Assembly (NCBI GenBank): GCA_015488115.1
Contig: WFOK01000016.1
Span: 1-64,000, forward strand
Source of the DNA: Mariprofundaceae bacterium
Lineage (GTDB): Bacteria; Pseudomonadota; Zetaproteobacteria; Mariprofundales; Mariprofundaceae
Length of the DNA stretch: 64,000 nt
Direction of reading: 5' to 3'
The notes under the pieces are model-generated. The model was not told where the DNA came from, did no database searches, and worked only from the letters and a program-made list of their open reading frames with translations. The position numbers and the translations under genes were made by a program. Positions within the stretch are counted from its first letter, which is position 1. Each line of letters begins with the position of its first letter. Positions 34,268-43,125 of this stretch are shown here, piece after piece.

Positions 34268-35172
34268 TGGCGTCCGGTGTGCTTTTTCTGGACAAGCCGG
34301 TTGGCTGGACATCCAGGAAGGCTGTCAATATGGTCACCATGGTGCTGTCGGAGAAGGGGGGGCGACTCAAGGCCGGGCATGCGGGAACCCTGGATCCTCT
34401 TGCCTCGGGCATGCTGCCGATTCTCCTCGGAGAGGCCACGCGATTTGCCGATTATGGACTCTCGGCGGCCAAAACCTACCGCGTCTGCTTGGATCTCAGC
34501 ATTCAGACGGATACCCTGGACAAGGAAGGTCGCGCCACGGCCACCTTCGATCCCCCTCGGTCAGGCATGGTGCCGGCGGACATTGAGCGGGTGCTGCAGG
34601 GGTTTGTGGGGCGGATCAAGCAGGTGCCGCCAGCTTTCTCTGCCGTTCGTGTCGGGGGAAAGCGGGCTTATGATCTGGCGCGAGCCGGCGAGCAACCGTC
34701 ACTGAAGGCGCGATGCGTGGAGATCAAGGAGCTTCGACTGGAGCACTTTGCATGGCCGCGGCTTACGCTGTACGTTGAATGTTCGAAGGGAACCTACATT
34801 CGTTCCCTGGCCAGGGATATTGGCTGTCAGCTGGGGCTTGGGGGCTGTGTGTTGAGCCTGCGGCGCTTGAGCACCGGGGGGTGGGGCGAAGACATGATGG
34901 TGACGCCCGAGCGGCTGCAGGCCGGGCGCTGGGATTGCGTGCTTCCTTTGGAGGCGTGGCTCGCGCACCTGCCCCGATGTGAACTCGATGAAGAGCAATC
35001 CAGGCGTTTCATCCATGGACAACGTCTTCCCGTCGACAACGTGGAAGCATGCGAGCTAGCGGTTTTTCATGGAGGCAGATTGTTGGGGACGGCACGGGCG
35101 AGGCCCGGCTTGCGAGGCATGGTGCTGCATCCTCTCAAGGTGCTTCACTCGGCCAGGGAATGCCTGACATAA
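34264..35172 (+). CDS. truB: tRNA pseudouridine-55 synthase TruB
   Basis: The ATG at 34264 overlaps the upstream stop; ATG 34267 is also possible. 302 residues. Catalytic motif GHAGTLDPLASG, with Asp, and KTYRVCLDLSIQTDTLDKEG and CSKGTYIRSLARDIG follow. It modifies U55 in the T loop of tRNAs. Last core gene of the translation operon; rpsO does not follow. Confidence 0.96.
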   Translation: MMASGVLFLDKPVGWTSRKAVNMVTMVLSEKGGRLKAGHAGTLDPLASGMLPILLGEATRFADYGLSAAKTYRVCLDLSIQTDTLDKEGRATATFDPPRSGMVPADIERVLQGFVGRIKQVPPAFSAVRVGGKRAYDLARAGEQPSLKARCVEIKELRLEHFAWPRLTLYVECSKGTYIRSLARDIGCQLGLGGCVLSLRRLSTGGWGEDMMVTPERLQAGRWDCVLPLEAWLAHLPRCELDEEQSRRFIHGQRLPVDNVEACELAVFHGGRLLGTARARPGLRGMVLHPLKVLHSARECLT

Positions 35173-35204
35173 ACCAAGACGACGGGTAAACTAGGGGGCG
35201 TCTC

Positions 35205-35687
35205 ATGCGTTTTTTCTCGCTCAGGAAGGCACCGAATGCGGGTGATCCGGATATACCCGGGGGCAATCATGTTCGCATCACGACGGAATTTGGAGATATC
35301 GTCATCGAGCTTTTCCCCGACGATGCTCCCAATACCGTGGCCAATTTTAAGAAGCTGGCGTCCACGGGCTTTTACAATGGCCTGCGCTTTCATCGCGTGA
35401 TTCCCGGTTTTGTCGCTCAGGGTGGTGATCCGAACGGCGATGGCACCGGTGGGCCTGGATACAAGATCCGGGCCGAATTCAATGAGCGAAAGCATCATCG
35501 CGGTACGGTAGCCATGGCCAGGGCCACAGACCCGGACTCCGCCGGTAGCCAATTCTACATATGCTATGCGGACCTTCCCCATCTGGATGGCCAGTACACG
35601 GTTTTTGGCCGAGTTGTCCATAGCATGGATGTCGTCGATCGCATCCGGGACGGAACCCTCATGCAACGGGTCATTGTTGAGCCATAA
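35205..35687 (+). CDS. Cyclophilin-type peptidyl-prolyl isomerase
   Basis: 160 residues with a cyclophilin core: TTEFGDIVIELFPDDAPNTVANF, FHRVIPGFVAQGGDPNGDGTG, then DSAGSQFYI. There is no signal peptide, so it acts in the cytoplasm. It follows truB by 32 bases, with AGGGGGCG near the start. Convergent with typA. Confidence 0.94.
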   Translation: MRFFSLRKAPNAGDPDIPGGNHVRITTEFGDIVIELFPDDAPNTVANFKKLASTGFYNGLRFHRVIPGFVAQGGDPNGDGTGGPGYKIRAEFNERKHHRGTVAMARATDPDSAGSQFYICYADLPHLDGQYTVFGRVVHSMDVVDRIRDGTLMQRVIVEP

Positions 35688-35706
35688 GGCAGGGACTGCC
35701 GGCCAC

Positions 35707-37527
35707 TCAAGCGGCGACGGAAGCCCTTGATGCCCGTTTTCGATCACTTTCCTTCAGCAGTCGCTTTCTCAACCGAATGGATTTGGGGGTGATTTCGACC
35801 AGTTCATCCTCGGCAATGAATTCGATGGCCCGTTCAAGCGTCAGGGGAATCGGCGGCACGAGGTCGATGGCGTCATCCTTTCCCGAGGCCCGGATGTTTG
35901 TCAGCTTCTTCGCTTTGACGGGGTTGACAACCAGATCAGTCTCCCGGTTGTGGATACCGATGATCATGCCCTCATAAACCCTTTCACCCGGTCCGATGAA
36001 CATCTTGCCGCGTTCCTGAAGCTTCCATAAGGCGTAAGCGACGGCCTCCCCATCCACCATGGAGACCAGCACGCCATTCGGGCGGCCGGGCAGGGAACCG
36101 ATATAGGGGCCATAGCCATGGAAAACATGATGAAGCACGCCCGTGCCCTTGGTGTCGGTCAAAAACTCAGACGTGTAACCGATCAGTCCTCGGGTCGGGC
36201 AAATGAATTCGAGGCGCGTCGTTCCATCCGGATTGGCCTGCATGTGCGTCATTTCCGCACCGCGCTTGCCCAGCTTTTCAATGACCGCGCCTTGATGTTC
36301 CTCTGGGACATCCACGGTGACGTGCTCGTAAGGCTCCTGCTTGATCCCATCCTGTTCGCGGACGATGACCGTGGGGCGGGACACGGCCATTTCAAAGCCC
36401 TCCCGCCTCATGTTTTCCAGCAGAATGCCGATGTGCAGTTCCCCGCGTCCCGAAATCTTGTAAACATCAGCTGAGTCCGTTTCCTCGACGCGCATGGCGA
36501 CATTGGTGCGGATCTCCTTCATGAGGCGGTCCCTGATCTGCCTGGTGGTCACGAACTTTCCTTCCTTGCCGGCCAGCGGTGAATCATTCACATGGAGCTC
36601 CATGGTCATGGTCGGTTCGTCAACCCGGATGGCTGGCAGGGCCTTGGGCTTGGCAGGGTCGGCGATGGTTTCTCCGATCTGGACATGTTCCACGCCCGCC
36701 ACGGCTATGATGTCACCGGCTTCCGCCTCTTCGATTTCGATGCGGTTCAGCCCATGAAAGCCGAACAGTTTTGTGATGCGAAAGGATTCGAGGTCTCCAC
36801 CTGCATGCACGACGCAGACTTCCTGCCCCTGCCGGATGCGACCATGGGCGATGCGGCCAACGACAATGCGTCCCAGATAATCGTCCCAATCGAGCGTGGT
36901 GGCCAGCATTTGCAGCGGGGCCTCGGGATCTCCCTCGGGGGGTGATACGTGCTTGATGATCGTGTCGAACAGGCATTTCAGATCCTGGGGTGATTCCTTC
37001 AGGTCGAGCATGGCATAACCGTTTTTCGCCGAGGCATAGACCACGGGAAAGTCCAGCTGCTCATCTGAAGCCCCGAGCGATGCAAAAAGGTCAAAGGTTG
37101 CATCAACGACGGCGTCCGGGTCTGATCCCTCGCGATCAATCTTGTTGACGACGACAATGGGCTTCAGGCCAAGCGCCAGCGCCTTGGACGTGACGAACTT
37201 TGTCTGCGGCATCGGGCCTTCCCGTGCATCCACGAGCAACAGGACGCCATCAACCATGTTCAGGATGCGTTCCACTTCGCCACCAAAGTCCGCGTGCCCG
37301 GGCGTGTCCACAATATTGATGGTCATGTCTCCGTAGCGGATGGCCGTGTTCTTGGCGAGAATCGTGATGCCACGTTCGCGTTCGAGATCGTTGGAATCCA
37401 TGATGCGAGTTTCAAGATCCTCACGGTCGCTGAATGTTCCTGATTGTTTCAGCAGTTCATCGACGAGCGTGGTCTTGCCATGATCGACATGGGCGATGAT
37501 GGCGATGTTGCGAAGCTTGCGCGGCAT
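35707..37527 (-). CDS. typA: Ribosome-associated GTPase TypA/BipA
   Basis: The ATG at 37527 gives 606 residues, the family length. The frame continues far upstream without a stop, but that part overlaps the divergent secreted-protein gene and is not TypA-like. G-domain motifs are [35 protein letters not shown] and NKIDREG. It is a translation GTPase involved in ribosome assembly and stress adaptation. Confidence 0.97.
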   Translation of the reverse strand: MPRKLRNIAIIAHVDHGKTTLVDELLKQSGTFSDREDLETRIMDSNDLERERGITILAKNTAIRYGDMTINIVDTPGHADFGGEVERILNMVDGVLLLVDAREGPMPQTKFVTSKALALGLKPIVVVNKIDREGSDPDAVVDATFDLFASLGASDEQLDFPVVYASAKNGYAMLDLKESPQDLKCLFDTIIKHVSPPEGDPEAPLQMLATTLDWDDYLGRIVVGRIAHGRIRQGQEVCVVHAGGDLESFRITKLFGFHGLNRIEIEEAEAGDIIAVAGVEHVQIGETIADPAKPKALPAIRVDEPTMTMELHVNDSPLAGKEGKFVTTRQIRDRLMKEIRTNVAMRVEETDSADVYKISGRGELHIGILLENMRREGFEMAVSRPTVIVREQDGIKQEPYEHVTVDVPEEHQGAVIEKLGKRGAEMTHMQANPDGTTRLEFICPTRGLIGYTSEFLTDTKGTGVLHHVFHGYGPYIGSLPGRPNGVLVSMVDGEAVAYALWKLQERGKMFIGPGERVYEGMIIGIHNRETDLVVNPVKAKKLTNIRASGKDDAIDLVPPIPLTLERAIEFIAEDELVEITPKSIRLRKRLLKESDRKRASRASVAA

Positions 37528-37619
37528 GGTTGGAAAACCTCTATCCTGGAAAAGTGCGCGCATGGTAACAGGTGCGGAGAAAAATTCATTGCCGGATCTG
37601 TCCTGATTCCATCGGGAAT

Positions 37620-37647
37620 TTGACAAGCATGAACTTTCTGCTATCAA
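37620..37647 (+). promoter_or_regulatory. Candidate promoter of the secreted repeat protein
   Basis: A perfect TTGACA (37620-37625) and TATCAA (37642-37647) with a 16-base spacer. It lies about 65 bases upstream of the AAGGAGGGAGGAC ribosome-binding site and GTG start. Confidence 0.5.
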
Positions 37648-37710
37648 TGGTATATCCACTTTGTTGATGCCGAGTGGTGAAAAATGGTTTGACTCCAAAG
37701 GAGGGAGGAC

Positions 37711-38667
37711 GTGCGTTCTCCAAAAATATCCATGCTGCATTTTGCATTTGCAGCTTTTCTTCTGGCTGCGCCGGCTGGCGTTCAGGCTGCAGCGCAATAC
37801 AATCTTACGATGAGTGTTTCGGGGCAGATACCGATTGCAGGCGTGAGCAAGCCCATCGCGGTGACGGTGACAAGGAAAAATGCGCCGCTGCCACAAAGCA
37901 AGGCCGTTTTTTGTTCTGCCGCAGCCAATTTCCACACCACGGTGAACGGTTATCAATGGAAGGTCAGCAAATGCACTTACAATAAACGGATTCACGTTGG
38001 ACGGACCACGTTGCAGGGGACGGTCAGGATTGCGGGCATCAAAAGGCCACTGAGCCTGAATGTGACCTATCGGTATGTCAGGGTCGCAGCGGTTGGTGGA
38101 GCGGTCGCGGGCATTGTGAAGGGCAATTCGGACTTGCTCATCAATGTTAATGGGAAGTTCAATTTTCTGGGCCTGGGCTGGCATAAGTTCCGGTCTTCGG
38201 TTATGCGCAGAAACTTGAACAAGCCAGCCAGCAGAGCAAGCTTCTGTGGTGCCGCTCGGAACTTTGCTGGAGCCAACTGGCGAGTGGCGCGTTGCAGCTA
38301 CAACGTGAAGTCCGGTAAGGGGCGCGTTGTCCATGTGGGTAAGTTCAATTCCAACGGCACGCTTGTTCCGGTTCGTTTCACGGCGGATTATATCTATACC
38401 AATGCACTGGCGCAGCCTGTGCTTACCGGAGTGGCCAAGAAAGGCAAGAATATCCTGAAGTGGGCCGCTGTTCGGGGTGCCCGAGGCTATACAGTGTATC
38501 GCAAGGCCCCGGGGCAGGGCATGCGCGTCTACCGAAAGCTTGGCAAGGTGACCCGGTTCGTGGACCGCAAGATTCAGCAGGGCAAGCTGTATACTTACGC
38601 CGTGGTGGCCACGAACAATCGGACCTATTCGCCTAAGTCAAATCGTGTGACACTGAAGGCCAGATGA
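37711..38667 (+). CDS. Secreted protein with two similar Cys-pair domains and an FN3 domain
   Basis: GTG start behind AAGGAGGGAGGAC. 318 residues: signal peptide to about residue 27 (GVQAAAQ), two related beta-rich domains (about 28-122 and 130-230), and a fibronectin type III-like domain (235-316; ILKWAAVRGARGYTVYRK). Each repeat has one Cys pair (68/88 and 179/195) in the shared pattern FC-AA-NF...W-V--C-YN, probably a disulfide. The protein is strongly basic. It has its own promoter and terminator. No family recognised; it could be an adhesin, a matrix component or a polyanion binder. Confidence 0.85.
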   Translation: MRSPKISMLHFAFAAFLLAAPAGVQAAAQYNLTMSVSGQIPIAGVSKPIAVTVTRKNAPLPQSKAVFCSAAANFHTTVNGYQWKVSKCTYNKRIHVGRTTLQGTVRIAGIKRPLSLNVTYRYVRVAAVGGAVAGIVKGNSDLLINVNGKFNFLGLGWHKFRSSVMRRNLNKPASRASFCGAARNFAGANWRVARCSYNVKSGKGRVVHVGKFNSNGTLVPVRFTADYIYTNALAQPVLTGVAKKGKNILKWAAVRGARGYTVYRKAPGQGMRVYRKLGKVTRFVDRKIQQGKLYTYAVVATNNRTYSPKSNRVTLKAR

Positions 38668-38692
38668 TTGCTGGCAAGTAATGGTTCACCGG

Positions 38693-38721
38693 CAAGGGGG
38701 CGTCAGCCCCCTTGTTTTTTT
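38693..38721 (+). terminator. Intrinsic terminator after the secreted repeat protein gene
   Basis: CAAGGGGGC (38693-38701) and GCCCCCTTG (38706-38714) form a perfect 9-pair stem with a GTCA loop, followed by seven T. Confidence 0.92.
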
Positions 38722-38766
38722 GAACAACGCTGTCATCCAGTGGTATGCTTTTCTTGGGGTCTGGGC

Positions 38767-39258
38767 TCAGTACGGATGCTTTCTCCAGCCTGCCTTGCAT
38801 AGCCAGGGGGAGATGAGAAGTTCCAGGATCATGAAGGCTGCCGCGATGAGGACTGCATCCAATATCGTACCATCAAGCCACATTTGGGCGAGTAGGGCAG
38901 GAATGAGGGACTCCGGGATTTGATCCAGTCCCGTTGCGCGTCCCTCAGGGGGGATGCCAAGGCGCCGCTTGATGAAGCTGGAAACAAGATCGCCTGTCAT
39001 GGCGCCCAAGCCGATGGCAAGCCCAAGGGTCCAGGGCCAGCCAAAAAAAAGACTCCCCGCCATGCTGCACAGAACGCCGCTGAGCAGGCCGCGCCAGGTT
39101 TTGGAACTGCCCAGAATCGGACGGCCGTCATGCCACTTCCTGCCGCCGTCGATGGGCGCATTCCACCAGGAAGGCAGTAACTTCCGGGCGAGGATGGGAG
39201 CGCCGTTGGCCAAGGTGATGACCACGAGCAATTGGACATCGACAAGCCATGCCGTCAT
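38767..39258 (-). CDS. CarS-like (DUF46) CDP-alcohol phosphatidyl/archaeol synthase family protein
   Basis: 163 residues with four to five spans. Family signatures are LANGAPILARKL, DGRPILGSSKTWRG, GDLVSSFIKRR and GLDQIPESLIPAL. Archaeal members (CarS) add CDP to archaeol-type lipids. Bacterial DUF46 members are common but poorly defined, and this organism shows no other sign of archaeal lipids. A role in CTP-dependent lipid activation is inferred. Confidence 0.85.
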   Translation of the reverse strand: MTAWLVDVQLLVVITLANGAPILARKLLPSWWNAPIDGGRKWHDGRPILGSSKTWRGLLSGVLCSMAGSLFFGWPWTLGLAIGLGAMTGDLVSSFIKRRLGIPPEGRATGLDQIPESLIPALLAQMWLDGTILDAVLIAAAFMILELLISPWLCKAGWRKHPY

Positions 39259-39306
39259 GGTTTCATTCTACAGCAAGCATGCTTGGAGCACCAACAGGAG
39301 ACGGAA

Positions 39307-39732
39307 GTGAGAAGGCTCATGCGCATTGAAACTCACCACCGCGAGGAATTGATCGATATCACGGACATGGTCGCAGATCTAGTGTGCGACAGCGGCGTCC
39401 GCGATGGCTTGGTTCACGTGTATGCCCAAGGCGCCACGGCTGCGATCATGATTCAGGAGAACTGGGATGAATCCGTGCAAAGTGATGTGATTGCCCTGCT
39501 GCGCAAACTGATTCCGCGAGGCGTCTGGTTGCATGATGCCCAGGACGGAAACGGCGATGCCCATCTGAAGGCCGGCATCGTCGGACCTTCGGAAACCGTG
39601 CCGATCCTTCAGGGAAGGCTTGGTCTTTCCCGCTGGCAGAACATCTTCTTCTGTGAATTCGATGGTCCGAGAAGGGAACGGCCAATCGTCGTGACCATCA
39701 TCCCTGCTCGACATGATGGGGCGCTCCGCTAG
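39307..39732 (+). CDS. YjbQ/UPF0047 family protein
   Basis: The GTG at 39307 is preceded by AGGAG; an ATG at 39319 also fits. 141 residues with DITDMVADLV near the start, GLVHVYAQGATAAIMIQE, and HLKAGIVGPSETVPI plus a closing FFCEFDGPRR. The family has weak thiamine-phosphate-synthase-like activity in E. coli, but its true role is unsettled. Just upstream of hemH. Confidence 0.88.
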   Translation: MRRLMRIETHHREELIDITDMVADLVCDSGVRDGLVHVYAQGATAAIMIQENWDESVQSDVIALLRKLIPRGVWLHDAQDGNGDAHLKAGIVGPSETVPILQGRLGLSRWQNIFFCEFDGPRRERPIVVTIIPARHDGALR

Positions 39733-39752
39733 CTTCACGGGGCGGAGGTATC

Positions 39753-40763
39753 ATGCAAGAGCATTGTTCGGGACCCGGCTTGTCCGAGGCTACAGGCGTT
39801 CTGCTGGTCAATCTTGGCACACCGCAGGCGCCCACGCCAAGTGATCTGCGCGCATACCTGAAAGAATTTCTTTCCGATCCCAGGGTGGTCGAGAAGCCGC
39901 GCTGGCTGTGGTTGCCCGTGCTCCATGGCATCATTCTGAATGTTCGTCCGAGCCGGTCGGCCAAGCTGTATCGCAAGGTGTGGACGGATGCCGGACCGCC
40001 CCTGCTGCGTTCGACCGCATCTCTGGCCACGAAGATGTCCGAATGTCTGAAGCATTCGGGTGATTCCATCCTTGTTGCCATTGGCATGCGCTATGGGAGG
40101 CCCACCATCAGGGACGGCCTGTTGAAGCTTCTGGATAACGGATGCAGGAAGCTCGTTGTTCTGCCACTTTATCCGCAATATTCGGCGACGACGACAGCCT
40201 CGACAATGGATGCCCTAGGCGATGCCCTGAAGGGTTGCCGCGACATTCCCGACCTGAATTTCATCAGCCGCTATTATGATCATCCCGACTATATCGAGAC
40301 CGTGGCATCCAGCATCGAATCGTATTGGGAAGAACATGGGCGACCGGAGCGTCTCTTGTGCTCCTTTCATGGCATTCCGGAGCGGTATGCGCGCGCAGGG
40401 GACCCATATCCGGAAGAATGCCGGATAACGGTTGCGCGGCTGCGAGAACGTTTGGGCATGAGCGAGGAAGCCCTGCTGATCGGTTTCCAGTCCCGTTTTG
40501 GCCGTGAACCATGGGTCGGCCCCCATACCGACGAGCTCCTGCAGGAGCTCGGTCGCCAGCATGTGGGAAGAGTGGATGTGGTTTGCCCGGGGTTTGCTGT
40601 GGATTGCCTGGAGACGCTGGAGGAAATCGCCATGGAGAACCGTCAGCTTTTTCTTGATGCCGGCGGGTCTTCCTTCCACTACATTCCCGCGCTCAATGAT
40701 CGGGATGAGCATGTCCTGATGCTTTGCTCGATTCTGCGCAGTCGGGGCCATCTTTTCTCCTGA
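39753..40763 (+). CDS. hemH: Ferrochelatase
   Basis: 336 residues. VLLVNLGTPQAPT near the start, a likely active-site His in CSFHGIPERY and the acidic partner in the VVCPGFAVDCLETLEEI region. It inserts iron into protoporphyrin IX. GGCGGAGG lies just before the ATG. Haem supply suits the cytochrome-rich island, though it is not adjacent. Confidence 0.96.
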   Translation: MQEHCSGPGLSEATGVLLVNLGTPQAPTPSDLRAYLKEFLSDPRVVEKPRWLWLPVLHGIILNVRPSRSAKLYRKVWTDAGPPLLRSTASLATKMSECLKHSGDSILVAIGMRYGRPTIRDGLLKLLDNGCRKLVVLPLYPQYSATTTASTMDALGDALKGCRDIPDLNFISRYYDHPDYIETVASSIESYWEEHGRPERLLCSFHGIPERYARAGDPYPEECRITVARLRERLGMSEEALLIGFQSRFGREPWVGPHTDELLQELGRQHVGRVDVVCPGFAVDCLETLEEIAMENRQLFLDAGGSSFHYIPALNDRDEHVLMLCSILRSRGHLFS

Positions 40764-40769
40764 ACACTC

Positions 40770-41267
40770 ATGCATCATCTGGTCTGCTTAAGCATGCTTC
40801 TGTTTTTGGCCGGGTGTGCTCATCATGAAGAAAGGACACTCCCCCTTAAGATCGGACATATTGAAGTCAGGCCTGCATGTGAGGGGAAGGCACATCATAT
40901 CATGCGTTTAAAGCTTGCCGAGGCGTTGGCGCTGCAACTGAAACGGCGTCTGACGAGACTGAAGGCTTACAGACCCGGTCATGGCCAGGGGTTGGCCATG
41001 TGCATCAGGCAGGTTCACTTGAGACCTGATCTCGCCGTGCTTTTTCTTTATCTGTTCGTTGAGCCCGATGTGCTGGAGGTCAAGATGCAGTGGCAGGATG
41101 GAGAGGGAAGGGATGAAGAAAGGGTGTTCCGCGCGAGCAGTAACACGGGGGGCTGGCCCTCCAGCCTTGGTATTTCACGGCGTCTGGAGATCTTGACTCA
41201 AGTGGTCACGCGGAAGATCGTGAGGCATCTCGAAAACACGACACAGGCGGACCGTGCTCTACGTTAG
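40770..41267 (+). CDS. Putative lipoprotein, unknown
   Basis: 165 residues with a lipobox LAGC (Cys16) and a mature domain of helices and strands, including HHIMRLKLAEALALQLKRR and LFLYLFVEPDVLEV. It follows hemH by 6 bases and its 3' end overlaps a convergent methyltransferase gene by 4. Family not recognised. Confidence 0.75.
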   Translation: MHHLVCLSMLLFLAGCAHHEERTLPLKIGHIEVRPACEGKAHHIMRLKLAEALALQLKRRLTRLKAYRPGHGQGLAMCIRQVHLRPDLAVLFLYLFVEPDVLEVKMQWQDGEGRDEERVFRASSNTGGWPSSLGISRRLEILTQVVTRKIVRHLENTTQADRALR

Positions 41268-42226
41268 CCCGTGCTCGAATGCTTGCGGATCAAGCAGATG
41301 AACATGGCATCGCTGTAAGGCCCGGGAAGGATGCGAACGGCCGAGCGCACCTGCTCAGCAAGGTGCCTTCCTCGCCAGCGCGTCAGGCCGGGCATGGTCG
41401 GAAGCCCTTGGATGCTGATCGGCTCAGTAGAGATGATCTCTCCGTAGTGCCTGATGGCATCCTGAATGACGAGCTCGTTTTCCTCCGGTGCAAAGGAACA
41501 GGTGGCATAGACAAGGCATCCCCCTGTTTTCAGGCAGCGTATCGCCGATCTCAGCAGGCCTTTCTGTTTCCGGCTTGTCTCCCTGATCTTCCGGAGGCTC
41601 CAGTGTGACTGGCTCGCAGGCTCTCCAGGACGCATGCGGGCCTCAGTTGAGCATGGCGCATCAACTAGAATGGCATCAAAAGTGTTGGCAAAGCGCCGCC
41701 ATAGCCATCGCCCATCTTGCAACATGGTTTGAACGGTATCCGCGCCCTGCTGCGCTAGCACGCTCCGCAACTTGAAGAAGCGCTTCCGCACGGCTTCATT
41801 GGCCAGGAGGGTTCCCTCGCCTTGCATCATCGCTGCCAATTGCAGGGTTTTGCCCCCGGGGGCCGCGCACATGTCCAGCACATGCATGCCGGGACGAACG
41901 GGCAGGCAAGCTGCAGCAAGCTGACTGCTCAGGGACTGACTGTACAGCAGCCCCCCTCTGTACATGTCAGAGTCGAGGACCGCCTGCCGCTGTGTCGGAG
42001 CAACGAAAAGTGCATCGGGCTTATGGGGCCAGGGATCCGCATCAATGCCCAGTCGCCCCAGGGCTTTGAGCATCAGCTCCGGGGTCGTCTTCAGTCGATT
42101 GACGCGGAAGCATGGACGGCGCTCGGTCGCAAGCTGCTCAAGCACCATTTCGACGGGATGCGGGGCCACGATTTCTCCGAGTCGCTCCACGAAGCCTTCC
42201 GGCCAGTGCCCGAAAGACTCAGTCAT
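41264..42226 (-). CDS. RsmB/NOP2/Sun-family RNA m5C methyltransferase
   Basis: The ATG at 42226 gives 320 residues; the open frame upstream overlaps the parvulin gene in another frame. Motifs: VLDMCAAPGGKTLQLA for SAM binding, DAILVDAPCSTEARMR with the PCS cysteine, and LVYATCSFAPEEN with the catalytic TCS. It lacks an N-terminal NusB-like domain, so it may act as RsmF/YebU-like rather than RsmB. The start overlaps the upstream stop by 8 bases. Confidence 0.92.
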   Translation of the reverse strand: MTESFGHWPEGFVERLGEIVAPHPVEMVLEQLATERRPCFRVNRLKTTPELMLKALGRLGIDADPWPHKPDALFVAPTQRQAVLDSDMYRGGLLYSQSLSSQLAAACLPVRPGMHVLDMCAAPGGKTLQLAAMMQGEGTLLANEAVRKRFFKLRSVLAQQGADTVQTMLQDGRWLWRRFANTFDAILVDAPCSTEARMRPGEPASQSHWSLRKIRETSRKQKGLLRSAIRCLKTGGCLVYATCSFAPEENELVIQDAIRHYGEIISTEPISIQGLPTMPGLTRWRGRHLAEQVRSAVRILPGPYSDAMFICLIRKHSSTG

Positions 42227-43073
42227 GTAAGACGTCCTCAAATTCGCCTTGAAAGACGTGAACGGACTGATGCTCCAGCAAAGAAGCAACCCAACGCTCC
42301 CACTGGTCGTGACGCATGTCAGCGATGATTTGCGCGCGGATATCTTCAGGGCTTGGGCTCGATGCAGGACGTCTTTCAAGCAGCTGGAAGATATGCCATT
42401 GCTCATCCATTTTCACGGGGTTGCATAAATCGCCCGGTCTTTTCAGCCGGTTCAGGATCTTTCTCCATTCCTCGGGCAGCTCTGGAACATTGATCCAGCG
42501 CTCGCTGACCGGTGGGGGCGCGTCATTCTGCGACGAAGATTGATGGCTTAGCTTTTTCCACAGGGCGGCGGCCTCTTGATGACTCTTGCTCACCCAGTGG
42601 CGCAGTTTGATGCCCTCGGGTTGCTCATAGCGTTTGCTGTGAGCCCGGAAATACGCATCAATCTCGTCCTTTCCTGGCTCGGGCAGAGACTTGAGAAAGC
42701 GGGCATGCAGCTCGTCGACAAGAACGCTTTCCCTCAAGCGCTGTAGTTTCCAGCGCACAGCGGGTTCCAGATCGAGCCCGGTCCTGATGGCCTGCTGCGC
42801 GAGCGCCCGTCGGCGGATCAGTTGCCGGAGGATTTTCTTTCGAAGCTGGTGCTCGTCGATGCCTTGCCGCAATGCCGGAGGCAGCAGTTCAAGTTCGCGC
42901 TGGAGTTCATCGGCACGGACTATAAGCTGTCCGACGGTTGCAAGCACGGGCGATGAAGAGCCGACATTTTGGTTTGCTGCATGATCGCGGTCGCCACATC
43001 CAGCCGAAAGGGTCGTGGCCGCCAACAGAAGAGCCTGGAAAACATACGCAATCCTTCTTCGCATCATGAACAT
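42219..43073 (-). CDS. Parvulin/SurA-like periplasmic lipoprotein
   Basis: 284 residues: signal peptide with lipobox-like LSAGC (Cys near residue 26), an N-terminal helical SurA/PrsA-like segment (VLATVGQLIVRADELQREL, LRKKILRQLIRRRALAQQAI), and a degenerate parvulin domain (about 150-240). A C-terminal helix follows. It probably assists folding of exported or outer-membrane proteins. Whether the isomerase site works cannot be judged. ATG at 43067 is an alternative start. Confidence 0.8.
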   Translation of the reverse strand: MFMMRRRIAYVFQALLLAATTLSAGCGDRDHAANQNVGSSSPVLATVGQLIVRADELQRELELLPPALRQGIDEHQLRKKILRQLIRRRALAQQAIRTGLDLEPAVRWKLQRLRESVLVDELHARFLKSLPEPGKDEIDAYFRAHSKRYEQPEGIKLRHWVSKSHQEAAALWKKLSHQSSSQNDAPPPVSERWINVPELPEEWRKILNRLKRPGDLCNPVKMDEQWHIFQLLERRPASSPSPEDIRAQIIADMRHDQWERWVASLLEHQSVHVFQGEFEDVLHD

Positions 43074-43125
43074 GGTAGGCTAGCGTTCGCCGAAGGGTTC
43101 CGCATCCATCGAAAGGGGAGGGCTC

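Noticed and set aside
35707-38334. 875-codon minus-strand frame as a larger TypA
   Set aside because: TypA starts at 37527 with a standard N-terminus; the upstream part is antisense to the secreted repeat-protein gene.
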